A DNA stretch of 64,000 nucleotides from Tersicoccus mangrovi. GTDB lineage: Bacteria; Actinomycetota; Actinomycetes; Actinomycetales; Micrococcaceae. Shown one piece after another: positions 35,111 through 44,547 of the stretch (the first letter of the stretch is position 1; each line of letters begins with the position of its first letter). The position numbers and the translations under genes are program-made. The notes below the pieces were generated by a model. The model was not told where the DNA came from, did not search any database, and saw nothing but the letters and a program-made list of their open reading frames with translations. The stretch spans positions 62,001-126,000 of the forward strand of contig NZ_JBAJMW010000005.1 in NCBI RefSeq assembly GCF_036881825.1, written 5' to 3'.

Positions 35111-35401
35111 ATGATGAGCACAGCAGCGACAGGTCGGGCGCCCCGCGACGACTGGGAGGACCGGCGCGAGCCGATGGAGACCGAGCATCGTCAGCACTCC
35201 GGCGAGGGTCGCTTCGTCAGCAACCTGGTGACGTTCATCGTGCTGTTCGTCGTCTTCCTGGTGGGCATCTACCTGATGAGCTTCGTCGACCACAGCAACC
35301 CGGCCACCTGGTGGGCGATGCCGGCCGCGATCATCATCGCGTCCCTCGCCTACTTCGTCGGTTTCTCCCGGCCCACCCGCAAGGAGCACGCCGGCCGCTG
35401 A
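35111..35401 (+). CDS. Small membrane protein, two predicted helices
   Basis: A 95-96-residue protein with a hydrophilic acidic/basic N-terminus and two transmembrane helices (about residues 37-60 and 67-86), ending in a basic tail. Two adjacent ATGs (35111 and 35114) follow a GGAGGA site, the second having better spacing. No family recognised. It follows deoC in the same direction but with an unrelated sequence, and ends at its own terminator. Confidence 0.75.
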   Translation: MMSTAATGRAPRDDWEDRREPMETEHRQHSGEGRFVSNLVTFIVLFVVFLVGIYLMSFVDHSNPATWWAMPAAIIIASLAYFVGFSRPTRKEHAGR

Positions 35402-35444
35402 GCGCGCCCAGCGCGCCGCAGCACAGCAGTACGACGCAGCAGGA

Positions 35445-35464
35445 CCCCGGCCACGTGGCCGGGG
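35445..35464 (+). terminator. Perfect 20-bp palindromic terminator with T-rich tail
   Basis: CCCCGGCCACGTGGCCGGGG is followed by TTCTTCT, 43 bp past the small membrane protein gene. It is the most classical rho-independent terminator in the window. Confidence 0.85.
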
Positions 35465-35496
35465 TTCTTCTGCGTTCTCAGGCGCCACCCTCTCGT

Positions 35497-35563
35497 GAGA
35501 CAGCGGGTTCCGCCCGAAAGCGGTGCTCTCAGAGCATGCCTTTCGGGAAGAACCGGCTGACTC
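35497..35563. repeat. 67-nt imperfect palindrome between converging genes
   Basis: Two 33-base arms (35497-35529 and 35531-35563) around a single base match at 26 of 33 positions. The strongest blocks are GGTTC, CCCGAAAG and TGCTCT. It lies 28 bp before the mfd stop and could terminate mfd on the minus strand. Its length and mismatch pattern also resemble a miniature repetitive element. Confidence 0.6.
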
Positions 35564-35590
35564 GGCGCGGATGGGCAACAGGGCCGACGC

Positions 35591-38500
35591 TCAGCCGGCG
35601 ACGACCGGCTCCTTCGCGAAGACGGCCTCGACCACGCCGCGCGCCCACGTCAGGATGGCCTCGTCGGTCAGGTCGACGCCGCTGATCGGTGCGGACTTCG
35701 GCTTCGGGATGAGCACGGCGTTCAGCGCCGGCTTGACCAGCGCCCCCGGGTACATGCGGGTCAGGCGCATCTGCCGTGACTCGGGCAGGTCCGCGATCGG
35801 CCCGAAGCGGACCATCGCGCCCTGCGCGATCACCTCGGTCAGCCCCGCCGCACGGGCCGCGATCCGGAACCGGGCGACGGCGAGCAGGTTCTCCACCTCG
35901 GCCGGCGGCTCCCCGTAACGGTCGGTCAGCTCGGTGCGGACCTCGTCGATCGACTCCTCCGAGTACGCGGCGGCGAGCTTGCGGTACGCCTCCAGGCGCA
36001 GCCGCTCGCCGGGCACGTAGTCCTCGGGCAGGTGGGCGTTGACCGGCAGCTCGATCTTCATCTCCGCCGGCGTCTCGTCCTTCTCGCCCCGGAAGTCGGC
36101 GACGGCCTCCCCCACCAGGCGCAGGTACAGGTCGAACCCGACGCCGGCGATGTGGCCGGACTGCTCCCCGCCGAGCAGGTTGCCCGCCCCGCGGATCTCG
36201 AGGTCCTTCATCGCCAGCTGCATGCCGGCGCCGAGCTCGTTGTGCTGCGCGACGGCCTTGAGTCGTTCCAGCGCGACCTCGCCGAGCGGCTTCTCCGACG
36301 GGAACAGGAAGTACGCGTACGCCCGCTCCCGGCCACGGCCCACGCGCCCGCGCAGCTGGTGCAGCTGCGAGAGCCCGTAGGAGTCGGCCCGGTCGATGAT
36401 CAGGGTGTTGGCGTTGGCGATGTCGAGGCCCGTCTCGATGATCGTCGTGCAGATCAGCACGTCGAAGCGCCGCTCCCAGAAGTCGACGATGATCTGCTCG
36501 AGCCGGGACTCGCTCATCTGCCCGTGGGCGACGGCGATGCGCGCCTCGGGGACCAGCTGCTGCAGGTGCGCGGCGGTCCGCTCGATCGAGGAGACCCGGT
36601 TGTGCACGAAGAACACCTGGCCCTCGCGCATCAGCTCACGCCGGATCGCGGCGGTGACCTGCTTGTCCGTGTAGGGGCCGACGTAGGTCAGCACGGGGTG
36701 GCGCTCCTCCGGCGGGGTCGCCAGGGTCGACATCTCCCGGATGCCGGTGACCGCCATCTCGAGCGTGCGCGGGATCGGCGTCGCGCTCATGGCGAGCACA
36801 TCGACGTTGGTGCGCATCTTCTTGAGCTGTTCCTTGTGCTCGACGCCGAACCGCTGCTCCTCGTCGACGATCACCAGGCCGAGGTCCTTGAACCGGACCT
36901 GGTCCGAGAGCAGCCGGTGCGTGCCGATGACGACGTCGACGCTGCCGTCCCCCAGACCCGCGACCGTCTCCTTCGACTCCTTGGCCGTCTGGAACCGGGA
37001 CAGGGCGCGGATCCGCACGGGGAAGCCGGAGAACCGCTCCGAGAACGTCTCGAAGTGCTGCTGGACGAGCAGCGTGGTGGGCACCAGGACGGCCACCTGC
37101 TTGCCGTCCTGCACGGCCTTGAACGCCGCCCGCACGGCGATCTCGGTCTTGCCGTAGCCGACGTCGCCGGAGACGAGCCGGTCCATCGGCACCTCGCGCT
37201 CCATGTCGGCCTTGACCTCGTTGATCGTGGTCAGCTGGTCCGGCGTCTCGACGTACGGGAACGCCTCCTCCAGCTCGCGCTGCCACGGCGTGTCCGGACC
37301 GAAGGCGTGCCCGCGGGAGGCCATCCGGGCCGAATAGAGGCGGATCAGCTCGCCGGCGATCTCCTTGACCGCCTTCCGCGCCTGGTTCTTGGTGCGTGTC
37401 CAGTCGCTGCCGCCCATCTTTGACAGCGCCGGGGCGTCGCCGCCGACGTAGCGGGTCACCTGGTCGAGCTGGTCGGTGGGCACGAACAGGCGGTCGCCGG
37501 GGGCGCCGCGCTTGGCCGGTGCGTACTCGATGACGAGGTACTCGCGGGTGGTGCGGGACTTGCCGGCGCCCGTGGTGCGCTGGATCAGCTCGACGAACCG
37601 GCCGATGCCGTGCTGTTCGTGCACGACGAGGTCCCCGGCGGTCAGGCTGAGCGGGTCGACGGCGTTGCGCCGGCGCCGGGCGGGCATCTTGCGCATCTCG
37701 CGGGTGCCGTAGGCGCTGGCCCGGCCGAGCAGGTCGGTCTCGGTGAGCAGGCCCAGCTTCAGCGGTTCGACGACGAAGCCGCCGTCGGCCGCGCCGGTCG
37801 TGATGTGGACGATGCCGGGCTCGGGGACGGCGGGGATGTCGTCGACCCGCGCGGCGGGGATGTCGGCGTCGTGCAGCAGCTCCGCGATGCGCTGCGCCGG
37901 CCCGGGCCCGGGGGTGGTGACGACGATCCGCCAGTCGTCGCGGACCCGGCCGCCGAGGAAGGCGAGCATCTGCTCGACGTCGCCCTGGAAGCGGATCGGC
38001 TCCCGCGCATCGACCCGCAGGGTGTCCACGTCGGGGAGCAGGTCGTCCGGCTGGACGAACGAGGACATCGCCCACCACCGCACCCCGGCGGCGAGGGCCG
38101 TCGTCCGGGTGTCCGCCAGGGAGGCGAACCCGCCGGCCTGCAGCCCGCGCCCGGCGTCGCTGAGCTGCAGCGGGGCCTCCCCGCCGTCGGACGCCGTGGC
38201 CCAGGCCGCGGCGAGGAACTCGGCGTCGGTGTTCTCGAGGTCGTGGGCGCGCGTGCGCACCTTCTCCGGCTCGATCAGCACGAGCACGGACCCACCGGGC
38301 AGGTGTTCGACGACGGGCACCATCCCGTCGGCCAGCACGGGGGCGAGCGACTCCATGCCCTCGACGGCGATGCCGGCGGCGATCTTCTCGAGCATGGCGA
38401 CGGCGCCCGGCATCGCGGGCATCAGGGCGGCGGCCCGCTGCGCGACGGCCGGAGTGATGAGCAGTTCTCGGCAGGGCGGCGCGTAGAGGCTGCGCAGCTC

Positions 38501-39250
38501 ATCCCCGGGCAGGGACCGCTGGTCCGCCACGGAGAAGTACCGCATGTTCTCCACCTCGTCGCCGAAGAACTCGATCCGCACGGGGTGGTCGGCGGTGGGC
38601 GCGAACACGTCGAGGATGCCGCCGCGGACGGCGAACTCGCCCCGCCGGGTGACCATGTCGACCCGCGCGTAGGCGGCCGCGGACAGCGCGGCGACGAGGC
38701 CGGAGAACTCGTGGTCCTCACCGACGGCCACGGTCACCGGTTCAAGGTCCTCCAGGCCGGCGACGACGGGCTGCACGACGGCGCGGACGGGTGCGACGAC
38801 GACGCGCAACGGCGCGGTGGCCTCGCTCGACGCCGGGCCGGCCGGCTTCTCGGGGTGCACCAGCCGGCGGAGCACGTGCAACCGGGTGCCCACCGTGTCC
38901 GAGCGCGGGGACAGCCGCTCGTGCGGCAGGGTCTCCCACGCGGGGAACACCTCGACGGACCCCGCCGGCAGGTAGCAGCTGAGCGCGTCGACGAGGTCGT
39001 TGGCCTCGCGGTCCGTCGCCGTGACGGCGAGCGCAACGGGGGCGCGGCCCGCGTCGGTGTCACCGGGCCGCGGTCCGTCCCCGGCGTCGGCCATGCCGGT
39101 GACCAGCTCGGCCAGCAGGGCGGCGCGCAGGCCGGCGGGGGCGCTGATCTCCAGCGACTCGGGCGCGTCGGCGCCCGCGCGGGACAGGCGGGCGAGCCGG
39201 GCGACCCCGGACTCGTCCGCCAGGGCGGTGCGCAGACCGGTCAGGCTCAT
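35591..39250 (-). CDS. mfd: Transcription-repair coupling factor
   Basis: A 1219-residue Mfd translocase that removes RNA polymerase stalled at lesions and recruits UvrAB. In order: UvrB-homology domains with the degenerate helicase part (ETLPHERLSPRSD, about residues 100-115), a CarD-like RNA polymerase-interacting domain (LVVHEQHGIGRF, about 545), the RecG-like motor with Walker A (SGDVGYGKTEIAVRAAF) and DEEQRFG box, and the C-terminal TRCF domain. I chose the ATG at 39250, which has AGGAG 8 nt upstream, over a GTG 21 bp earlier. Full length, no defects seen. Confidence 0.96.
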   Translation of the reverse strand: MSLTGLRTALADESGVARLARLSRAGADAPESLEISAPAGLRAALLAELVTGMADAGDGPRPGDTDAGRAPVALAVTATDREANDLVDALSCYLPAGSVEVFPAWETLPHERLSPRSDTVGTRLHVLRRLVHPEKPAGPASSEATAPLRVVVAPVRAVVQPVVAGLEDLEPVTVAVGEDHEFSGLVAALSAAAYARVDMVTRRGEFAVRGGILDVFAPTADHPVRIEFFGDEVENMRYFSVADQRSLPGDELRSLYAPPCRELLITPAVAQRAAALMPAMPGAVAMLEKIAAGIAVEGMESLAPVLADGMVPVVEHLPGGSVLVLIEPEKVRTRAHDLENTDAEFLAAAWATASDGGEAPLQLSDAGRGLQAGGFASLADTRTTALAAGVRWWAMSSFVQPDDLLPDVDTLRVDAREPIRFQGDVEQMLAFLGGRVRDDWRIVVTTPGPGPAQRIAELLHDADIPAARVDDIPAVPEPGIVHITTGAADGGFVVEPLKLGLLTETDLLGRASAYGTREMRKMPARRRRNAVDPLSLTAGDLVVHEQHGIGRFVELIQRTTGAGKSRTTREYLVIEYAPAKRGAPGDRLFVPTDQLDQVTRYVGGDAPALSKMGGSDWTRTKNQARKAVKEIAGELIRLYSARMASRGHAFGPDTPWQRELEEAFPYVETPDQLTTINEVKADMEREVPMDRLVSGDVGYGKTEIAVRAAFKAVQDGKQVAVLVPTTLLVQQHFETFSERFSGFPVRIRALSRFQTAKESKETVAGLGDGSVDVVIGTHRLLSDQVRFKDLGLVIVDEEQRFGVEHKEQLKKMRTNVDVLAMSATPIPRTLEMAVTGIREMSTLATPPEERHPVLTYVGPYTDKQVTAAIRRELMREGQVFFVHNRVSSIERTAAHLQQLVPEARIAVAHGQMSESRLEQIIVDFWERRFDVLICTTIIETGLDIANANTLIIDRADSYGLSQLHQLRGRVGRGRERAYAYFLFPSEKPLGEVALERLKAVAQHNELGAGMQLAMKDLEIRGAGNLLGGEQSGHIAGVGFDLYLRLVGEAVADFRGEKDETPAEMKIELPVNAHLPEDYVPGERLRLEAYRKLAAAYSEESIDEVRTELTDRYGEPPAEVENLLAVARFRIAARAAGLTEVIAQGAMVRFGPIADLPESRQMRLTRMYPGALVKPALNAVLIPKPKSAPISGVDLTDEAILTWARGVVEAVFAKEPVVAG

Positions 39251-39576
39251 GGGAAGGACTCCTCGGGACACGGCGTGAGGGACACGGCGTCGCAGGCGTA
39301 CGGCGTCGGTCGAGGACAGTGCGCTCGTGGCATCGACCTCTCAATGCGACCGATTCAGGGTCGGGACACAGGACGGGCAGCACGAACGCCCGAGGTCCAG
39401 CACGGACCCCGGGTACGTCTCCAGCCTACCAACGCGCCCCCGTCGGAAGTGGGGCGCCGGCGCTCTGTCCGCTGCGGGTGGAATCGGCGCCGGACGGGCG
39501 GCGCCTAGGATGGGAGACCGAGCCGGGCGCCCTGCCCGCGCGTTCCCACCCCCACCGCTTCGAAGAGGACCGCCGC
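39251..39576. other. Divergent intergenic region, mfd / DUF2505 gene
   Basis: This 326-bp gap should contain promoters for both mfd (minus) and the DUF2505 gene (plus). For the latter a -10-like TAGGAT is seen at 39506-39511, 66 bp before the ATG, without a good -35. Nothing else recognisable. Confidence 0.35.
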
Positions 39577-40074
39577 ATGAGCCTGACCGCGACCGCCACC
39601 ATCGACGCCCCGGTCGAGACCGTCATCCGCGCCTTCGCCGACCGCGGCTTCGCGCAGTATGCCGGCGACGCCGCGGGCGGTTCGCTCGAGGACTTCCGGG
39701 TGGACGGTGACCCGGCGGGCGCCTTCACCGTCATGATCAGCCGGGCCGTCGACGACGCGCGCATCCCGGACATGGCGAAGGCCTTCATCGGCGGGCGCCT
39801 GCTGCTGACCCAGGAGGAGCACTGGTCCGCGCCCGCCGGGGAAGGCGGCCGCACCTCGGACGTGGTGATCTCGTTCGGCAGCGTGCCGCTCAAGGTCACC
39901 GGGACCGAGCAGCTGACCCCGACCCGCGACGGGTGCACGCTCACGGTCACCGGTGACGTGACGTCCGGTATCCCCTTCCTCGGGGGACGGATCGCGCAGA
40001 TGGCGGAGCCGGTGATCGGCAAGGCCGTGCAGCACCAGGCCGACGCGGTCGCGCGATGGATCAAGGAGCACTGA
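39577..40074 (+). CDS. DUF2505 domain protein
   Basis: A 165-residue protein of the actinomycete DUF2505 family, which resembles START/SRPBCC lipid-binding folds. The start MSLTATATIDAPVETVIRAF and the C-terminal helix (IAQMAEPVIGKAVQHQADAV) fit a Bet v1-like barrel with a long closing helix. No signal peptide. An AGAGGA site is ~8 nt upstream of the ATG. Ligand and role unknown. It is followed two bases later by a small membrane protein gene whose ribosome site lies within the DUF2505 3' end. Confidence 0.82.
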   Translation: MSLTATATIDAPVETVIRAFADRGFAQYAGDAAGGSLEDFRVDGDPAGAFTVMISRAVDDARIPDMAKAFIGGRLLLTQEEHWSAPAGEGGRTSDVVISFGSVPLKVTGTEQLTPTRDGCTLTVTGDVTSGIPFLGGRIAQMAEPVIGKAVQHQADAVARWIKEH

Positions 40075-40076
40075 CG

Positions 40077-40403
40077 GTGTCCCTGCCCACCCCGCTGGCC
40101 GTCCTGCTCATCATCGCGGGCCTGTGGTCACTCGTGGCCTGGGGAATCCTCGCCGCCCGCACCCTGCGCACCGCCCGCCACACCCCGACCACGACACCCG
40201 GCTCGACGACGGGATCGACGGCTGGGTCGACGACGGAGGCAAGTCCGGCTGCCGCGCAGCGCACCGACGACGCCGCCCACACGACAGCAGCCCCGACATC
40301 GACCCCGGCGACCACCGCGCCGGCGCTGCCGCTGCTCGTCGTCGCCGTCTCCATCACCCTGGCCCTGGCCACCCTGGTGATCGGTTTCCGCGCGCTCGGC
40401 TGA
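40077..40403 (+). CDS. Small two-helix membrane protein, SCO4848-like
   Basis: A 108-residue protein: helix one (LAVLLIIAGLWSLVAWGIL, about residues 6-24), a ~50-residue Thr/Ala/Ser-rich linker and helix two (LPLLVVAVSITLALATLVIG). Both helices and their spacing to the termini resemble the SCO4848 family of actinomycete membrane proteins, but the Thr-rich linker is longer than usual. GTG at 40077 has AAGGAG 8 nt upstream inside the preceding gene, so the two are translationally linked. Function unknown. Confidence 0.7.
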   Translation: MSLPTPLAVLLIIAGLWSLVAWGILAARTLRTARHTPTTTPGSTTGSTAGSTTEASPAAAQRTDDAAHTTAAPTSTPATTAPALPLLVVAVSITLALATLVIGFRALG

Positions 40404-40419
40404 AAACGGCTGCGACATG

Positions 40420-40462
40420 AAGACGGCCCCGGCCACCGCGCGCAGCGGTGACCGGGGCCGTC
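40420..40462. terminator. Bidirectional terminator between small membrane protein and sugar permease genes
   Basis: An 18-bp stem (40420-40437 with 40445-40462) with one C/T mismatch and a 7-base loop, lying between converging genes. Confidence 0.8.
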
Positions 40463-40498
40463 GTCGTCCCGGGGCGGAGGTCGGCCCCGGAGCCTGTA

Positions 40499-41800
40499 TC
40501 AGGAGGCGCTCGCGCCGGAGCCGGTGGTCACCGGTTCCTGCTGGGGCGTCCCGCTGGTCGCGGCGGCCGGAGCCGGGGCCGTGCCCCCGCGCCGGAAGGC
40601 GAACAGCCGGCCGAGGCCGCCACCGCCCCCGCTGCGGTTCTTGTTGAAGATGTCGAAGGCGACGGCGACCAGCAGGACGAGGCCCTTGATCAGCTGCTGG
40701 TAGTCGGTGCCCAGGCCCAGGATCGACATGCCGTTGTTGAGCACGCCCATGATGAGGCCACCGATCATCGCGCCGGCCACCGTGCCGATGCCGCCCGTCA
40801 CCGCCGCGCCGCCGATGAAGGCCGCCGCGATGGCGTCGAGCTCGAACCCGTTGCCGCCGGCCGGCTGCGCCGAGTTCAGGCGGGCGGTGAAGATGAGGCC
40901 GGCCAGCGCCGCCAGCACGCCCATGTTGACGAACAGGAGGAACGTGACGCGCTTGGTCTTGACGCCGGAGAGCTCGGCCGCGTGCAGGTTGCCGCCGACC
41001 GTGTAGATGTGGCGGCCGAAGACGCTGTTGCCCATCACCGCGCTGTAGCCGACGATCAGCACGCCGAGCACGATGAGGACGATCGGCGTGCCCCGGTAGC
41101 TGGCCAGCAGGAACGTCATGAACAGCATGAGCAGGGCGCTGAAGCCGATCTTCACGGCGAACCAGGAGGTCGGCTCGCTCTCGAGGTTGAAGCGGATCCG
41201 GATGCGGCGCTGGCGCAGTTCCCGCGTCACGAACGCGGCGGTGGCGCCGACGCCGAGGATCACCGTGAGCCACTCGAGCACCGAGTTGCCGCCGGACAGG
41301 TCCGGCAGGAAGCCGCCGCCGAGGGCCCGCAGCTCCTCCGGGAACGGGGTGATCTGCTGGTTGCGCAGGGTGATGAGGGTCAGGCCGCGGAAGACGAGCA
41401 TGCCCGCGAGGGTGACGATGAACGCGGGGATGCCGACGTAGGCGATCCAGTAGCCCTGCCACGCCCCGACGAGGGCGCCGACGACGAGGCACGCGACGAT
41501 GCCGGCCCACCACGGCCAGCCCCACTGGACGATCAGGACGCCGGCCACGGCGCCGATGAAGCCGGCGACCGACCCGACCGACAGGTCGATGTGCCCCGCG
41601 ATGATGACCATCACCATGCCGATCGCCAGGATCAGGATGTAGCTGTTCTGGACCACGAGGTTGGTGACGTTCTGCGGTTCGAGCAGGATGCCGTCGGTCA
41701 GCCCCTGGAAGAGCAGGACGATCAGGATCAGCGCGATGAAGATGCCGATCTGACGGAGGCGGCTGGCCAGGAAGCCGAGGGAGTCTCGGAGGGCGGACAT
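40499..41800 (-). CDS. gguB: Sugar ABC transporter permease (GguB/MmsB-like)
   Basis: A 433-residue integral membrane protein of the multiple-monosaccharide (CUT2) ABC permease family. About ten or more hydrophobic helices are present, with MVMVIIAGHIDLSVGSVAGF in the N-terminal half, GGNLHAAELSGVKTKR before the coupling region, and NNGMSILGLGTDYQQLIKG near the C-terminus. Its 400+ residue size with an extended middle matches the GguB/XylH type rather than the shorter RbsC. Last gene of chvE-gguA-gguB, with only 4 bp to gguA. Confidence 0.92.
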   Translation of the reverse strand: MSALRDSLGFLASRLRQIGIFIALILIVLLFQGLTDGILLEPQNVTNLVVQNSYILILAIGMVMVIIAGHIDLSVGSVAGFIGAVAGVLIVQWGWPWWAGIVACLVVGALVGAWQGYWIAYVGIPAFIVTLAGMLVFRGLTLITLRNQQITPFPEELRALGGGFLPDLSGGNSVLEWLTVILGVGATAAFVTRELRQRRIRIRFNLESEPTSWFAVKIGFSALLMLFMTFLLASYRGTPIVLIVLGVLIVGYSAVMGNSVFGRHIYTVGGNLHAAELSGVKTKRVTFLLFVNMGVLAALAGLIFTARLNSAQPAGGNGFELDAIAAAFIGGAAVTGGIGTVAGAMIGGLIMGVLNNGMSILGLGTDYQQLIKGLVLLVAVAFDIFNKNRSGGGGGLGRLFAFRRGGTAPAPAAATSGTPQQEPVTTGSGASAS

Positions 41801-41804
41801 GGGG

Positions 41805-43331
41805 CTATTCCTTCTCTCGGGTCATGTGGTGCATGAGGGTCTCCTGGGTGGCCTCCGCGATCGGGACCTCGCCCGTGACCCGGCCATCCGCGAGGGTGTA
41901 GATGCGGTCGCAGATCCCGAGGAGCTCGGGCAGCTCGGAGGAGATGACGATGATCGCCTTCCCCTCACTCGCCAGCCTGGCGATGATCGAGTAGATCTCG
42001 TACTTGGCGCCGACGTCGATGCCGCGCGTGGGTTCGTCGAGGATGAGCACGTCCGGGTCGGAGAACATCCACTTGCTCAGCACGACCTTCTGCTGGTTCC
42101 CGCCGGAGAGCTTGCCGACGACAGCGGCCACCGACGGGGTCTTGATGTTCATGCTCTTCCGGTAGTCCTCGGCCACGAGGGTCTCCCGGTTGCTGTCCAC
42201 CCAGCCGCGCGGCGCGAGCTTGCGCAGCCCCGCGGTGGAGATGTTCCGCTTGATGTCCTCGATGAGGTTCAGCCCGTAGTACTTGCGGTCCTCGGTCGCA
42301 TAGGCGATGCCGTGGCGGATCGCGCCGGCCACGGTCGACGTGTCGATCTCCTGCCCGTCCTTGAGCACCCGGCCCGAGACGGCCTGGCCGTAGGTGCGCC
42401 CGAAGACGCTCATCGCCAGCTCGGTGCGACCCGCGCCCATCAGCCCGGCCAGCCCGACGACCTCGCCGCGGCGGACGTTGATGGTGGCGTTCTGCACGAC
42501 CATGCGGGTGGCGTCCTGCGGGTGGCGGACCGACCAGTCCTCGATGCGCAGGGCTTCCTCGCCCGGGCGCGGATCGCGCTCGGGGTACAGGCTCGCCAGC
42601 TCGCGGCCCACCATGCCGCGGATGATCCGCTCCTGGGTGACGCCGTCCGCCAGGCGGAGGGTCTCGATGGTCCGCCCGTCACGGATGATCGTGACCGCGT
42701 CGGCGACCTTGCGGATCTCGTTGAGCTTGTGGCTGATGATGATGCTCGTGACGCCCTGCGCCTTCAGGTGCAGGATGAGGTCGAGCAGGTGGCTCGAGTC
42801 CTCGTCGTTCAGCGCCGCGGTCGGCTCGTCCAGGATGAGCAGCTTGACCTGCTTGGACAGCGCCTTGGCGATCTCGACGAGCTGCTGCTTGCCGACGGTG
42901 ATGTGCTGGACCGGCGTCGCCGGGTTCTCGTCGAGGCCGACGCGGGCCAGCAGCTTCGCCGCCTCGAGGTTGGTCTTCTGCCAGTTCACCCAGCCGCGCC
43001 TGGCCTGCTCGTTGCCCAGGTAGATGTTCTCGGCGATCGAGAGGTAGGGGCTCAGCGCGAGCTCCTGGTGGATGATGACGATGCCGCGCTTCTCGCTGTC
43101 CGAGATGCTCGAGAACCGGCACTCCTCCCCCTCGAACAGGATCTCGCCGTCGAAGGAGCCGTGCGGGTAGACCCCGGAGAGCACCTTCATGAGGGTGGAC
43201 TTGCCGGCGCCGTTCTCCCCGCAGATCGCGTGGATCTCGCCGCGGGCGACGTCGAGGCTGACGTCCTGAAGCGCCTTGACGCCGGGGAACGTCTTGGTGA
43301 TGCTGCGCATCGAGAGGATGGGGGTCGACAT
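41805..43331 (-). CDS. gguA: Sugar ABC transporter ATP-binding protein, tandem ATPase (GguA/MmsA-like)
   Basis: A 508-residue protein with two fused ABC ATPase modules, as in all CUT2 sugar importers. Module one has CGENGAGKSTLMKVLSG, a signature in VGKQQLVEIAKAL and LLILDEPTAAL. Module two has the degenerate Walker A-like GLAGLMGAGRTELAMS, signature LSGGNQQKVVLSKW and LILDEPTRGIDVG. It drives uptake with the neighbouring permease and binding protein. It is separated from chvE by an 85-bp gap containing a hairpin that may reduce its expression relative to the binding protein. Confidence 0.94.
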   Translation of the reverse strand: MSTPILSMRSITKTFPGVKALQDVSLDVARGEIHAICGENGAGKSTLMKVLSGVYPHGSFDGEILFEGEECRFSSISDSEKRGIVIIHQELALSPYLSIAENIYLGNEQARRGWVNWQKTNLEAAKLLARVGLDENPATPVQHITVGKQQLVEIAKALSKQVKLLILDEPTAALNDEDSSHLLDLILHLKAQGVTSIIISHKLNEIRKVADAVTIIRDGRTIETLRLADGVTQERIIRGMVGRELASLYPERDPRPGEEALRIEDWSVRHPQDATRMVVQNATINVRRGEVVGLAGLMGAGRTELAMSVFGRTYGQAVSGRVLKDGQEIDTSTVAGAIRHGIAYATEDRKYYGLNLIEDIKRNISTAGLRKLAPRGWVDSNRETLVAEDYRKSMNIKTPSVAAVVGKLSGGNQQKVVLSKWMFSDPDVLILDEPTRGIDVGAKYEIYSIIARLASEGKAIIVISSELPELLGICDRIYTLADGRVTGEVPIAEATQETLMHHMTREKE

Positions 43332-43376
43332 CGGGGCCGCTGCCTCCTGGCACTACCGAGGGGAATGGTCGGGCAC

Positions 43377-43409
43377 GGTGGGGGCCGCCGCACGGCGACG
43401 GCCCCCACC
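43377..43409 (-). terminator. Intercistronic hairpin between chvE and gguA (possible attenuator)
   Basis: A perfect 11-bp stem (GGTGGGGGCCG with CGGCCCCCACC) around an 11-base loop, directly after the chvE stop. Such stem-loops in ABC operons typically protect or partly terminate the mRNA so that the binding protein is made in excess. Confidence 0.6.
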
Positions 43410-43416
43410 GCCGAGG

Positions 43417-44547
43417 TCACTTGAGGTCCGAGGCCTGGTAGTAGCCCGAGTCCACGAGTTCCTTCTGGTAGTTGTCCTTCGTGATGACGACGGACTTCAG
43501 CAGGTAGGCCGGGACGACCTTGACCTTGTTGTTGTAGCTCTTGGTGTCGTTCACCTCGGGCTGCTTGCCCTTGAGCAGGTCGTCGACCATGGTGACGGCC
43601 TGGGCGCCCAGCTTGCGGGTGTCCTTGAACACCGTGGAGTACTGCTGGCCCGCGATGATCGACTTGACCGAGGCCTTCTCGGCGTCCTGGCCGGTGATGA
43701 CGGGCAGCTTGGAGGGGCTGTAGCCGCCGGCGCCGGTCAGCGCGGAGATGATGCCGATGGACAGGCCGTCGTACGGGGAGAGCACGCCGTCGAGCTTCTT
43801 GCCGGAGCTGTAGGCGCTGGAGATGATGTCCTCCATGCGCTTCTGCGCCACGGAGGCCTGCCAGCGCAGGATCGCCGCCTGGTTGAAGTTCTTCTGGCCG
43901 CTGGGGACCTTCAGGGTGCCGGCGTCGAGGTACGGCTTGAGGGTGTCCATCGCGCCGTTCCAGAAGAAGCCGGCGTTGTTGTCGTCGGGGCTGCCGCCGA
44001 ACAGCTCGATGTTGAACGGACCCTTCGCGTCGGTCTTCTTGCCGTTCGCGTCCACGAGGCCGAGACCGGTCAGCAGCGACGTGGCCTGCTGGACGCCCAC
44101 CTGGTAGTTGTCGAACGTCGTGTAGTAGTCCACGTTCGGCGAGCCGTTGATGAGGCGGTCGTACGCGATCACCTTGACGTTCTGCTGCTTGGCCTTGTCG
44201 AGGACGTCGGTCAGCGTCGTGCCGTCGATGGCGGCGATGATCAGGGCCTTGGCGCCTTTGGTCAGCATGTTCTCGATCTGCGACACCTGCGTGGGGATGT
44301 CGTCGTTGGCGTACTGCAGGTCGGTCTTGTAACCGAGCTTCTTGAGCGAGTCCTGCACGTTGTTGCCGTCGGCGATCCAGCGCTCCGACGTCTGGGTGGG
44401 CATCGAGATGCCCACGAGGGAGCCGTTGGCGTCGGCGCTGCCGCTGTTGCCGGAGCCGGCGGCGCTGCCGCGGGCTCCGCAGCCGGTCAGGGCCACGAGG
44501 ACCGCCAGGACGAGGGCGAGCACGCCCCAGGACTTCTTGAACTTCAC
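43417..44547 (-). CDS. chvE: Sugar ABC transporter substrate-binding lipoprotein (ChvE-like)
   Basis: A 376-residue binding protein. The signal peptide ends in the lipobox LVALTGC (Cys23), so it is a membrane-anchored lipoprotein. The mature part shows the ChvE pattern: GISMPTQTSERWIADG near the start, YANDDIPTQVSQIENML, IAYDRLINGSPNVDYYTTFD and GQDAEKASVKSI. ChvE relatives bind several aldoses (glucose, galactose, arabinose, xylose). First gene of the operon, controlled by a promoter carrying a LacI-type operator at its start site. Confidence 0.93.
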   Translation of the reverse strand: MKFKKSWGVLALVLAVLVALTGCGARGSAAGSGNSGSADANGSLVGISMPTQTSERWIADGNNVQDSLKKLGYKTDLQYANDDIPTQVSQIENMLTKGAKALIIAAIDGTTLTDVLDKAKQQNVKVIAYDRLINGSPNVDYYTTFDNYQVGVQQATSLLTGLGLVDANGKKTDAKGPFNIELFGGSPDDNNAGFFWNGAMDTLKPYLDAGTLKVPSGQKNFNQAAILRWQASVAQKRMEDIISSAYSSGKKLDGVLSPYDGLSIGIISALTGAGGYSPSKLPVITGQDAEKASVKSIIAGQQYSTVFKDTRKLGAQAVTMVDDLLKGKQPEVNDTKSYNNKVKVVPAYLLKSVVITKDNYQKELVDSGYYQASDLK

